Below the pieces are notes generated by a model, which saw only the letters and a list, made by a program, of their open reading frames with translations, had not been told where the DNA came from and did no database searches. Both the position numbers and the translations under genes were made by a program. Shown here piece after piece: positions 17,300 to 25,133 of a stretch of DNA of 64,000 nucleotides. The stretch is from an uncultured Eggerthellaceae bacterium (GTDB taxonomy: Bacteria; Actinomycetota; Coriobacteriia; Coriobacteriales; Eggerthellaceae): the NCBI GenBank assembly GCA_910588095.1, contig CAJUQH010000004.1:75527-139526 (forward strand), given 5' to 3'. The stretch's first letter is position 1. Every line of letters begins with the position of its first letter.

Positions 17300-17674
17300 T
17301 TAGGCGTGGGCTGGCACCGCGCCTGTCTGCTGCGGGTGGCTCGGATCGGCAGCCCAGTCCTGCCAGCTGCCCTTGTACCACTTCAGGCTGTCGAACCCCA
17401 GCGAATCCAGCATATCGCACACCATCTGAGCATGCATGCCGGCCTGGCAGCTCACGATGGCCGGGTCGTGCTTGCCGATGCCCGCTGCGTCGAAGGCGAT
17501 GCCGTAATGCACGGCCATGTCATCCTCGCCCGCCGCCTGCACCTCGTCGAAGGGGACGTTGATGGCGCCGGGGATGTGCCCTTGGGCGAACATGCTGCGC
17601 GGCCGCACGTCCACGACAGACAGCACATCCAGATGGTTCATCACATAGCTTGCGCCGACGGTTTGGTAAGCCAT
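17300..17674 (-). CDS. Rhodanese-like domain protein, paralogue 1
   Basis: A 124-residue single-domain rhodanese-like protein; rhodaneses carry sulfur on a catalytic Cys. The substrate loop reads SCQAGMHAQ, so the Cys and Gly are present but the final Arg of the common CxxGxR loop is missing. DVRPRSMFAQGHIPGAINVP is the typical N-terminal segment. The ATG at 17674 is preferred over an in-frame GTG at 17683 because MAYQTVGASYV then aligns with MAYDVVDATYV of paralogue 2 at 18202. It is followed by tadA on the same strand. The sulfur acceptor is unknown. Confidence 0.82.
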   Translation of the reverse strand: MAYQTVGASYVMNHLDVLSVVDVRPRSMFAQGHIPGAINVPFDEVQAAGEDDMAVHYGIAFDAAGIGKHDPAIVSCQAGMHAQMVCDMLDSLGFDSLKWYKGSWQDWAADPSHPQQTGAVPAHA

Positions 17675-17865
17675 CGTTCCCACGACCTTCCACTTGGGGC
17701 GGCGCGATCCGGCAGACCCGGAGCCTCTGCAGCCGCCTGCGATTCCGATGCATCCATGCTACGCGGCCCCTGTGAATGTAGGGCAACGGCCCGGTAATGC
17801 TTGGAAACGGTTTGCGAACAGCGCGAAGGCCCGCATCAGCGATTCAGCGCCCCGGAGAAGGAGAA

Positions 17866-17956
17866 TGGCGGAGGAGTGGGGATTCGAACCCCAGATGCCC
17901 TTTTGGGGCATACTCACTTAGCAGGCGAGCACCTTCGGCCTCTCGGTCACTCCTCC
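17866..17956 (-). tRNA. tRNA-Ser(GCT)
   Basis: A 91-base tRNA on the minus strand with acceptor pairs GGAGGAG/CTCCTCC, discriminator G and encoded CCA. The anticodon loop CTGCTAA gives anticodon GCT, reading AGC/AGT. A long variable arm (pairing around ATGCCCC and GGGGCAT) marks it as a class II tRNA, and the T-loop reads GGTTCGAATCC. Confidence 0.96.
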
Positions 17957-18201
17957 GCGCGCAACGATACATTCTACGCGAAAAGGAACGCGTGGGCAAT
18001 GGCGTGTGACGGCCGATTTCACGGTTTCCTGCGCGGCCGCTTTCCTTCTGCGCGACCTGGCGTTTTTCCTTCTTGAGGGGAATCCGTCACGGTGCCGTTT
18101 CCTGCGAGGCGCCAGGGCTCGGCTATGATGGCGGCACTTGAAAGCAACGTGGCAGGCCACCTGGGCGACTGCCCGCATCGAGCGAGAAAAGAGGTGCCGC
18201 T

Positions 18202-18552
18202 ATGGCCTACGATGTCGTCGACGCAACCTATGTGCTGGATAACTTGGGCAAGATGCCCATCATCGACGTGCGACCGAAGTTCCTCTACGACGAGAGCCGC
18301 ATCCCCGGCGCGGTGTCGGTGGAGATGATAACCGCCAAACAGTTGGGCGGCGACGTGGCGGCCGAGATGGCGCGCCGTGCGGAAGCCGTGGGCATCGGCC
18401 CTGATGACGAGTGCATCGTCTATTGCCAGGATGGCGCGTTGGCCCACGAGGCATGCGGCTACCTGGAGCAGGCCGGCTACACGGCGCTGCACTGCTACGA
18501 GGGCAGCTTCACCGATTGGGTGACCGACCCGTCGCGCTCGCTCGAGGATTAA
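18202..18552 (+). CDS. Rhodanese-like domain protein, paralogue 2
   Basis: A 116-residue rhodanese-like protein similar along its length to the product at 17300-17674: MAYDVVDATYVLDNLGKMPI, then DVRPKFLYDESRIPGA, the loop YCQDGALAH, and the WVTDPSRSLED end. As in paralogue 1, the catalytic Cys and Gly are kept but the loop Arg is absent. AGAGGTG precedes the ATG. The two genes are divergent and flank tRNA-Ser(GCT), with tRNA-Ser(TGA) immediately after this one on the other strand. Whether the sulfur goes to tRNA is not shown. Confidence 0.82.
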   Translation: MAYDVVDATYVLDNLGKMPIIDVRPKFLYDESRIPGAVSVEMITAKQLGGDVAAEMARRAEAVGIGPDDECIVYCQDGALAHEACGYLEQAGYTALHCYEGSFTDWVTDPSRSLED

Positions 18553-18590
18553 CGGCAGCGAATCAGCCGTTCACAGAAGCAGAGGGAAGA

Positions 18591-18678
18591 TGGCGGAGGA
18601 GGTAGGATTCGAACCCACGGAACCTTGCGGCTCAACAGTTTTCAAGACTGCCGCCTTCGACCACTCGGCCACTCCTCC
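18591..18678 (-). tRNA. tRNA-Ser(TGA)
   Basis: An 88-base class II tRNA on the minus strand with acceptor GGAGGAG/CTCCTCC and encoded CCA. The anticodon stem CAGT...ACTG encloses a loop with TGA, reading TCA and related codons. A long variable arm and GGTTCGAATCC T-loop are present. Confidence 0.96.
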
Positions 18679-18834
18679 GCAGCTTGAATGCGCCTGAGCG
18701 CAGAGGCCATGATAGCACGGGTCGAAACCGCTTCGGTTTTCCTTTTTTCCTATTCGTCAAGAGATTCAGGGCGGAGGCACCATGCGCCCACGAAAGCCCG
18801 CACGCTCCTCCGGCAAAGTCAGCTCACCACTATG

Positions 18835-18874
18835 GAAGGCCCCCTCGCCAGCTTGCGCGAGCGAAGGGGCCTTC
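18835..18874 (-). terminator. Hairpin after hom
   Basis: A long imperfect stem (AGAAGGCCCC... with GGGGGCCTTC) begins about 55 bases after the hom stop on the minus strand. It is GC-rich without a clear U-tract, so it is a likely but not certain terminator. Confidence 0.5.
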
Positions 18875-18929
18875 TGTGCCATCTCTGCCGAACGTCTGCC
18901 CGGCCTCTGCCTGAAGCCCAGGAACCTTC

Positions 18930-20213
18930 CTACTCCTCCACGCGGATGAGCGAAGGCTCGGCGTACAGCAGGTCGTCCTCGGCCTTGATCTCGTCGATGG
19001 CGGAGCGCACGTCGCGCTCCTTGGCCTGGTGCGTCACGTAGATGACATCCACCGCCCCGGTCTCGCCCTTGCCGCGCTGCACCATGGAATGCACGCTCAC
19101 GTTGTGCCGCGCGAACACCTCGGCCATGGTGGCCAGCACGCCCAGGCGGTCAGCCACCGAGAAGCGGATGTAGTACTTCATCGACAGCTCCTCGATGGGC
19201 AGGATGGGCAGCTCGTCGGTGCAGGTGCAGCCCACCAGCGGCGGCACGCCCTGGCTCAGGTGGCGCGCCACTTCCAGCACGTCGCCCATCACCGCCGAGG
19301 CAGCCGGGCCCGCGCCGGCGCCCTCGCCGAAGAACATGGTCTCGCCCACAGCGTCGCCTATCACGTAGATGGCGTTGAACACGCCGTTGACCTTGGCCAT
19401 CTGGTGGTCGGCCGGCAGCATGGTGGGGTGCACGCGCACGTCGATGCCGCCCGGCGTGCGATGGGCGATGGCCAGCAGCTTGACGGCATAGCCCATGTCG
19501 GCCGCCGCCTCCAGGTCGACCGGCGTTATGTTGGTGATACCGCGCGTGTACACGTCGTCCATGGTCACGCGCGAGTTGAACGCGATGGACGCCAGGATGG
19601 CTATCTTGGCCGCCGCATCGAAGCCGTCCACGTCGGCCGACGGGTTGGCCTCGGCGAACCCAGCCTCCTGGGCCTCGGCCAGCGCCTCGTCGTAGCTCAT
19701 GTTGTCCTCGGCCATGCGGGTGAGCATGTAATTGGTGGTGCCGTTGACGATGCCCATCACCGACAGCACCTCGTTGGCTATGAGCGAGTGCTTCAGCGGG
19801 TCGATGATCGGTATGCCGCCACCCACGCTGGCCTCGAACGCCAGCTCGCGCCCGGCGGCTTCCGCAGCGTCCATGACCTCCTTGCCATGGGTGGCCATGA
19901 GCGCCTTGTTGGCGGTGACCACGGCCTTGCCCGCAGCCAGCGACTCGAGCACGACTTCGCGCGCCGTGGTGGTGCCGCCGATGAGCTCTATGACCAAATC
20001 GATATCGGGGTCGTTCACGATATCGCGGAAGTCGCCGGTGAACAGCCCTTCCACGCCGTGCGCCGCCGCCTGCTCAGGGTTGCGCGAGCACACGCGCGCC
20101 AGCTCGATGTCGATGCCGTAGTGGCGCTTGAAATCGTCACGATGCTTCTGGATGATGTCGATGCACCCGCCGCCTACCGTGCCCGTGCCCACCAAGCCTA
20201 TCCTTACCGCCAT
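18930..20213 (-). CDS. hom: Homoserine dehydrogenase with ACT domain
   Basis: Reduces aspartate semialdehyde to homoserine for threonine and methionine synthesis. The 427-residue protein has an N-terminal NAD(P)-binding loop GLVGTGTVGGG, the catalytic-domain segments VTANKALMA, GIVNGTTNYMLT and GFDAAAKIAILA, and a C-terminal ACT domain (about 345-427, YYIRFSVADRLGVLATMAEV) expected to give feedback control by an amino acid. No thrB or thrC is adjacent. A TATAAT box lies upstream on the minus strand, in the spacer shared with the divergent gene at 20301. Confidence 0.96.
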   Translation of the reverse strand: MAVRIGLVGTGTVGGGCIDIIQKHRDDFKRHYGIDIELARVCSRNPEQAAAHGVEGLFTGDFRDIVNDPDIDLVIELIGGTTTAREVVLESLAAGKAVVTANKALMATHGKEVMDAAEAAGRELAFEASVGGGIPIIDPLKHSLIANEVLSVMGIVNGTTNYMLTRMAEDNMSYDEALAEAQEAGFAEANPSADVDGFDAAAKIAILASIAFNSRVTMDDVYTRGITNITPVDLEAAADMGYAVKLLAIAHRTPGGIDVRVHPTMLPADHQMAKVNGVFNAIYVIGDAVGETMFFGEGAGAGPAASAVMGDVLEVARHLSQGVPPLVGCTCTDELPILPIEELSMKYYIRFSVADRLGVLATMAEVFARHNVSVHSMVQRGKGETGAVDVIYVTHQAKERDVRSAIDEIKAEDDLLYAEPSLIRVEE

Positions 20214-20257
20214 TTAACACCTCTGTCTCCATGGATTCTGCGCTCAACATTCCCGCT

Positions 20258-20265
20258 ATTATAGT
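20258..20265. promoter_or_regulatory. Overlapping divergent -10 boxes between hom and the YvlD-like gene
   Basis: The minus strand reads TATAAT (plus 20258-20263) 45 bases before the hom ATG; the plus strand reads TATAGT at 20260-20265 before the gene at 20301. The -35 regions are weak on both sides. The overlap suggests that the two promoters exclude each other. Confidence 0.4.
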
Positions 20266-20300
20266 GGCTCCGAACAGACAGCTTCGCGGAAAGGGGCACT

Positions 20301-20669
20301 ATGAACTTCTTTATCCGATGGATAGTCACCGCCATCGCCGTTGCGGCCGCGGTATGGATCGTGCCGGGCATCGAAGTGGTCGGCACCGAAGCCTGGGTGG
20401 GCGTGCTGTTCACGGCGCTCATACTGGCGCTCATCAACATGTCGGTAAAGCCCATCCTGCAGCTGCTCTCGCTGCCGGTGACTGTGCTCACGCTGGGCAT
20501 CTTCTACCTGGTGGTGAACACGCTCATGCTGTACCTGGCCGCATGGATGGCCAACGGGCTGTTCGGCGTCGGGTTCTGGATAGCCACCTTCGGCAGCGCC
20601 TTCGTGGCCTCCATCGTCATATCGGTGGTGTCGACGATACTCAACGGCCTGTTGGGCGATACCGACTAG
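20301..20669 (+). CDS. YvlD / phage-holin-like family membrane protein
   Basis: A 122-residue integral membrane protein with about four hydrophobic helices and the family segment FTALILALINMSVKPILQLL followed by LPVTVLTLGIFYLVVN. The family is annotated as 'phage holin family' or YvlD, but in chromosomes these are usually not phage genes; the function is unknown, with a cell-envelope stress link in Bacillus. GGAAAGGGG precedes the ATG. It is a single gene, divergent from hom. Confidence 0.88.
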   Translation: MNFFIRWIVTAIAVAAAVWIVPGIEVVGTEAWVGVLFTALILALINMSVKPILQLLSLPVTVLTLGIFYLVVNTLMLYLAAWMANGLFGVGFWIATFGSAFVASIVISVVSTILNGLLGDTD

Positions 20670-20714
20670 GCACCGACTAGGCGGAAGCGCAAGACGCGCC
20701 TGGCTAGCGCGGCG

Positions 20715-20885
20715 CTACCGCCACGGGTCGGCCTCGAACAGCGGCTCAGCCTCTCGCCGGTCGGAATAGGGGTCGTAGCCGTCGTCGTCCTCGTTCGCAG
20801 GGCGGATGAACGGGTCGCGGGCCTTCGCGCCCTTCGACGGCTTCGGCTGCAGCTTCGGCTTCGGCGCCTTCTCTTCTTCGTCCAT
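20715..20885 (-). CDS. Small acidic protein, unknown
   Basis: A 56-residue hydrophilic protein, with a Lys/Pro-rich first half and an Asp/Glu-rich second half ending FEADPWR. No family is recognised. The ATG at 20885 has AAGGAAG 3 bases upstream; the longer reading to 20936 runs into the ferritin terminator. It lies after ferritin on the same strand. Confidence 0.5.
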   Translation of the reverse strand: MDEEEKAPKPKLQPKPSKGAKARDPFIRPANEDDDGYDPYSDRREAEPLFEADPWR

Positions 20886-20940
20886 GATCTTCCTTCGTAG
20901 GTAGCGCAGGCAGCTGGCGCGAAAGCGCCCGTTCAAGCAA

Positions 20941-20972
20941 GGAAGGGCCGAGCGCAGCGCCCAGCCCTTCCC
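20941..20972 (-). terminator. Terminator after ferritin
   Basis: Stem GGAAGGGC...GCCCTTCC followed on the minus strand by TTGCTTG, 25 bases after the ferritin stop. Confidence 0.65.
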
Positions 20973-20996
20973 TCTCGTGCTTGTGGTTCCCAGCGG

Positions 20997-21512
20997 TTAC
21001 TCGCCAGCGAGCGGCGAAGGCACACTGTAGGTGCGGGAGGCGTACTCCTGGTTCAGCTCGAACAGCGAGCGGGCGTCGCCGCCGAACAGCTTCATCTTGG
21101 TGATCATGTCGTCGGCGGTGTCTTCCTCCTCCAGCTGCTCGTCGATGAACCAGCCCAGGAACTGCTGCGTGCGGTAGTCGTTGGCCGCCACAGCCGCCGC
21201 ATAGATGTCGTTGATGAGCGAGGTCACGTACTTCTCATGCTCGAGGCCAGCCTCCAGCGGCTCCAGGTAGCTGCTGAAGGTCTTGTCGGGCTGGTCGATG
21301 GCCAGCAGCTTCACCTTCTCGCCGTTCTCATGCAGGTAGTTGCGGAAGATGAGCGCATGGTCGCGCTCCTCCTGGGCCTGGATCTCGTACCAGTTGGCAT
21401 AGCCGTCAAGGCCCTCTTCCTCGTAGTAATCAGCGAAGGAGAGGTACAGGTAAGCCGAGTACAGCTCCTTGTTTATCTGGTCGTTCAGCAGTTCGTAGAC
21501 CTTCTTGTCCAT
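20997..21512 (-). CDS. ftn: Ferritin (non-haem iron storage)
   Basis: A 171-residue four-helix ferritin that oxidises and stores iron in a 24-subunit shell. Helix A has the ferroxidase ligand region INKELYSAYLYLSFADYYEE, helix B has WYEIQAQEERDHALIFRNYL (Glu and His ligands), and later helices have FIDEQLEEEDTADD. The length and motifs fit prokaryotic FtnA rather than bacterioferritin (no haem Met). AAGGAGG lies upstream of the ATG at 21512, with long spacing; a longer in-frame reading adds unrelated residues. Confidence 0.95.
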   Translation of the reverse strand: MDKKVYELLNDQINKELYSAYLYLSFADYYEEEGLDGYANWYEIQAQEERDHALIFRNYLHENGEKVKLLAIDQPDKTFSSYLEPLEAGLEHEKYVTSLINDIYAAAVAANDYRTQQFLGWFIDEQLEEEDTADDMITKMKLFGGDARSLFELNQEYASRTYSVPSPLAGE

Positions 21513-21680
21513 GGGCGTTGCGCCCTCCTTTCGTGCTGTGTTGCATACCCTGCCCATGATACCTGCTCCTGGCCACCATGGCGCCCGCGCGGCGCAAGTT
21601 TTATGGATAGTTGGTGAAGCCACCCCCCCCTGCCGCACCCGGTGTAAGCTGGAACGCCGAGAGACACGAAGGGGACTCCC

Positions 21681-24600
21681 ATGCTGCAACTAAAGCACAT
21701 CCGCAAGTCATACACCACCGGCGACTTCGCCCAGACCGCGCTCGACGACGTGAGCGTGTCGTTCCGCGACAGCGAGTTCGTGGCCATTCTGGGCCCGTCG
21801 GGCTCGGGCAAGACCACGCTGCTGAACATCATCGGCGGGCTGGACCACTACGACACCGGCGACCTTGTCGTGGACGGCGTGTCCACCAAGGAGTACAAGG
21901 ACCGCGACTGGGACACCTACCGCAACAATCGCATCGGCTTCGTGTTCCAGAGCTACAACCTCATCCCGCACCAGACCGTGCTGGCCAACGTCGAGCTGGC
22001 GCTGACGCTTTCGGGCGTGGCGCCTGACGAGCGCAAGCGCCGCGCCACCGAGGCGCTGGAGGCCGTGGGGCTGGGCGACCACGTGAACAAGAAGCCTGCG
22101 CAGCTTTCCGGCGGCCAGATGCAGCGCGTGGCCATCGCCCGCGCGCTCATCAACGACCCTGAGATACTGCTGGCCGACGAGCCCACCGGCGCGCTGGATT
22201 CAAAGACCAGCGTTCAGATAATGGACCTGCTGACCGACATCGCGCGCGACCGCCTGGTCATCATGGTCACCCACAACCCCGAGCTGGCCGAGCAGTACGC
22301 CACGCGCACGGTGAACCTGGCCGACGGCGTGATACGATCCGACACGGCGCCCTTCGAGCCCACCGCCGAGGAGATGCGCCTTTCCGAGAAGCCCATCCGC
22401 CGCACGTCCATGAGCTTCCTCACTGCGCTAACGCTCAGCTTCAACAACCTCATGACCAAGAAGGGCCGCACCATCATGACGGCCTTCGCCGGCAGCATCG
22501 GCATCATCGGCATCGCGGCCATCCTGGCGCTGGCCAACGGCGTGAACGCCTATATAAAGAACGTCGAGGAAGAGACGCTTTCGGTCTACCCGCTGCAGAT
22601 AATGTCCACCGGCTTCGATATGTCGTCGATGATGACCATGAGCGGCATGGGCATGGGAGACGACGGCGAAGGCGCCCCCGCAGAAGGCCAAGGCGCGGAA
22701 GGCTCCGGCGGCGAAGTTGGCGAGGCCACCATCCTCACGCGCATGTTCACGAGCATCACCAACAACGACCTGGCGTCGCTGAAGGAGTACTTCGACACCG
22801 ACGGCGGCGGCATCGAGCAGCACGTGAGCTCCATCGAGTACACCTACAACGTGACGCCCCATATCTACGTCGAGGAAGCCGATGGCGGCGTGCGCCAGGT
22901 GAACCCCGACACCACGTTCAACTCGCTGGGCATGGGCGCGGGGATGTCCGACTCCAGCCTTATGTCCATGTCGATGTCCACCAACGTGTTCGGCGAGATG
23001 ATGGACAACGCCGACGTGGTGAAGGACCAGTACGACGTGATAGAGGGCGCTTGGCCCGAGGCGTACGACGAGTGCGTGCTCGTGCTGAGCCACAACGGCA
23101 AGATATCCGACTTCCTGGCCTATGTGCTGGGACTGCGCGACTACGACCACCTGCAAGAGATGGTGAAGAGCTTCGTGGCCGACGACACCATGGAAGTGGA
23201 GGTGGATACGCAGTCCTACCCCATCGACGAGCTGCTAAGCACCCCGCTGAAGCTGGTTAACTCGGCGGATTGCTACACCTACGACGACGAGTACGGCGTG
23301 TGGGTGGACAAGACCGATGACGAGGCCTTCGTGAAGGACCTGGTGGCCAACGGCGAGTCCCTGCGCATAACCGGCATCGTGCAGCCCAAGGAAGGCGTCA
23401 CTGCCACGGCGCTGGCAAGCGGCATCTACTACACCCCCGCGCTGCCGCGGCACCTCATCGAGCAGTCAGCCGAGACCCAGATAGTGAAGGACCAGCTGGC
23501 CGATCCCGACGTGAACGTGTTCACGGGCAAGCCCTTCGGCGAGGAAGACCAGGCGGGCGACTTCGACATGGGGTCGATGTTCACCATCGACACAGGTGCC
23601 ATCAGCCGCGCGTTCAACGTGGACGCTAGCAAGCTGCAGGTGGATATGAGCGGCATGAATCTTGACCCGTCCAGCCTGCCGCAGATGGGACCTTTGGATT
23701 TGAGCGGGCTCGACTTGCAGACGCAGCCGGAGATTGACGAGGCACAGCTCCAGAGGACCATGGCCGAGATGGCTATGGCCGCCACCCCGGAGGAGAAGAA
23801 CGCAATCCTCAACCGCGACCTGCCCCTCATCATCACCAATCTGAACAGCATGCAGGCTGAGGCTGCCGGCAAGATACAGGCGGCCGTGGGGCAGCAGGTA
23901 GGGGGCTACGTCAGCAGCCTTACCAATGCCATCCAGCAGCAGACCCAAGCAGCGGTAGGTGCCGCCATGGCTCAGATGGGCGCCAACATGGCCAGCGCCA
24001 TGTCCGTCGATCCGGCCGCCTTCGCCGATGCCTTCCAGTTCAACATGACCGAGGAGCAACTCACCGAGCTCATCATGTCCATGATGGGCAGCGCTCAAGA
24101 GGCCACGTTCGACAACAACCTGGCGAAGATGGATTACGCCGACCTGGCAAAGCCCTACGAGATCGACATCTATCCCAAGGACTTCGAGAGCAAGCAGGAG
24201 GTCATCGCCATCCTCGATGCCTACAACGAGCGCATGGCCGCCGACGGCGACGAAGACCGCGAGATAACCTATACCGACCTGGTGGGCACCCTTATGAAGT
24301 CGGTCACCACCATCATCGACATGATCAGCTACGTGCTGATAGCGTTCGTATCCATCTCGCTGGTGGTGTCGTCCATCATGATCGGCGTCATCACGTACAT
24401 CAGCGTGCTCGAACGCAAGAAGGAGATCGGCATCCTGCGTGCCATAGGCGCCTCCAAGGGCGACATCAGCCGCGTGTTCAATGCCGAGACCATCATCGAG
24501 GGCTTGGTTGCGGGCGTGCTGGGCGTGGGCATAACCGCTCTGGTATGCATACCGGTGAGCGCCCTGGTCTATGCCCTGTTCGATGTGCCCAACTTGGCAT

Positions 24601-24725
24601 CGCTGCCCTGGCAGGCCGCGCTCATCCTCATCGGCATAAGCGTGGCGCTGACGTTCATCGCCGGCCTGATGCCCGCTTCGAGCGCCGCCCGCAAAGACCC
24701 GGTGGAGGCGCTGCGCAGCGAGTAA
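21681..24725 (+). CDS. ABC transporter with fused ATPase and FtsX-type permease
   Basis: A 1014-residue fusion of the MacB/LolCDE class. Residues 1-225 are the ATPase: Walker A GPSGSGKTT (38-46), signature LSGGQMQRVAIARAL, Walker B ILLADEPTGALD. A first membrane helix (about 268-290) is followed by a very large extracytoplasmic domain, and three more helices close the protein with the FtsX segment ISVLERKKEIGILRAIGAS. The extracytoplasmic part has Met-rich runs (SSMMTMSGMGMG and SSLMSMSMST) and an Ala-Glu-Gly-rich linker. Such proteins export peptides or lipids or act mechanically on the envelope; the substrate here is unknown. AAGGGGAC precedes the ATG. It is a single-gene unit. Confidence 0.93.
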   Translation: MLQLKHIRKSYTTGDFAQTALDDVSVSFRDSEFVAILGPSGSGKTTLLNIIGGLDHYDTGDLVVDGVSTKEYKDRDWDTYRNNRIGFVFQSYNLIPHQTVLANVELALTLSGVAPDERKRRATEALEAVGLGDHVNKKPAQLSGGQMQRVAIARALINDPEILLADEPTGALDSKTSVQIMDLLTDIARDRLVIMVTHNPELAEQYATRTVNLADGVIRSDTAPFEPTAEEMRLSEKPIRRTSMSFLTALTLSFNNLMTKKGRTIMTAFAGSIGIIGIAAILALANGVNAYIKNVEEETLSVYPLQIMSTGFDMSSMMTMSGMGMGDDGEGAPAEGQGAEGSGGEVGEATILTRMFTSITNNDLASLKEYFDTDGGGIEQHVSSIEYTYNVTPHIYVEEADGGVRQVNPDTTFNSLGMGAGMSDSSLMSMSMSTNVFGEMMDNADVVKDQYDVIEGAWPEAYDECVLVLSHNGKISDFLAYVLGLRDYDHLQEMVKSFVADDTMEVEVDTQSYPIDELLSTPLKLVNSADCYTYDDEYGVWVDKTDDEAFVKDLVANGESLRITGIVQPKEGVTATALASGIYYTPALPRHLIEQSAETQIVKDQLADPDVNVFTGKPFGEEDQAGDFDMGSMFTIDTGAISRAFNVDASKLQVDMSGMNLDPSSLPQMGPLDLSGLDLQTQPEIDEAQLQRTMAEMAMAATPEEKNAILNRDLPLIITNLNSMQAEAAGKIQAAVGQQVGGYVSSLTNAIQQQTQAAVGAAMAQMGANMASAMSVDPAAFADAFQFNMTEEQLTELIMSMMGSAQEATFDNNLAKMDYADLAKPYEIDIYPKDFESKQEVIAILDAYNERMAADGDEDREITYTDLVGTLMKSVTTIIDMISYVLIAFVSISLVVSSIMIGVITYISVLERKKEIGILRAIGASKGDISRVFNAETIIEGLVAGVLGVGITALVCIPVSALVYALFDVPNLASLPWQAALILIGISVALTFIAGLMPASSAARKDPVEALRSE

Positions 24726-24775
24726 AGGTTGCGACCTGGCCACCATGGCCCAGCTCATCCTATCGACACACAGCA

Positions 24776-24807
24776 CGGCCCTTCTGCCATCCCCGGCAGA
24801 AGGGCCG
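24776..24807 (+). terminator. Hairpin after the ABC transporter gene
   Basis: A perfect 13-bp stem (CGGCCCTTCTGCC at 24776-24788, its complement at 24795-24807) with a 6-nt loop, 50 bases after the stop. It is very stable but is followed by GTGTAAG rather than a T-run. Confidence 0.6.
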
Positions 24808-25013
24808 CGTGTAAGATACGGTGCTGGCTCCGCCGAAATGGGAAGAATGACCGGAAGCATTAGCAACCAGTCACCCCCAACAAAGTAGGCGCTGCCCGGC
24901 TTCCACGTCGGGCGGTCGGTAGGCCCTCTTCCAGCACGATTCAAGTGCAACAAGCCAGGCAAGGACATAGCCAAACAGAACCCGGTAAGCCGTACCGCCC
25001 TCTCGTATCCAAA

Positions 25014-25077
25014 ATGATAGGTATACCTATCATTTTTGGTAGGTGTACCTATCATTTTTACTATCATAAGCTATCAT
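25014..25077. promoter_or_regulatory. AT-rich operator array of CTATCAT boxes
   Basis: A perfect 20-bp palindrome lies at 25014-25033 (ATGATAGGTAT / ATACCTATCAT halves) and a related imperfect copy at 25036-25055, 22 bases apart, two turns of the helix. Two further CTATCAT half-boxes lie at 25061-25067 and 25071-25077. The array ends 57 bases before the ATPase start and stands out from the GC-rich surroundings. It looks like a multi-site repressor operator; no candidate repressor gene is adjacent. Confidence 0.6.
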
Positions 25078-25133
25078 TATTGAAAATGAACGCTTGAACA
25101 GGTAACCTTCCGGCCATGTTTAAAGGAGGCGTT

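Larger units (their letters stand above)
24726..25133. other. Intergenic region: strong hairpin then AT-rich operator array
   Basis: About 400 bases without a supported gene. The first part has a strong hairpin after the ABC gene (24776-24807). The middle part (24810-25010) is featureless by eye. The last 120 bases turn sharply AT-rich and hold repeated CTATCAT boxes before the ATPase gene. Confidence 0.6.

Noticed and set aside
20301..20669. Prophage suggested by a 'phage holin family' protein
   Set aside because: The family is a common chromosomal YvlD-like group; there are no lysis, structural or integrase genes nearby.
23466..25067. 533-codon frame on the minus strand reaching into the operator array
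   Set aside because: Most of it is antisense to the ABC transporter; the part in the spacer has no ribosome site, motif or codon bias.
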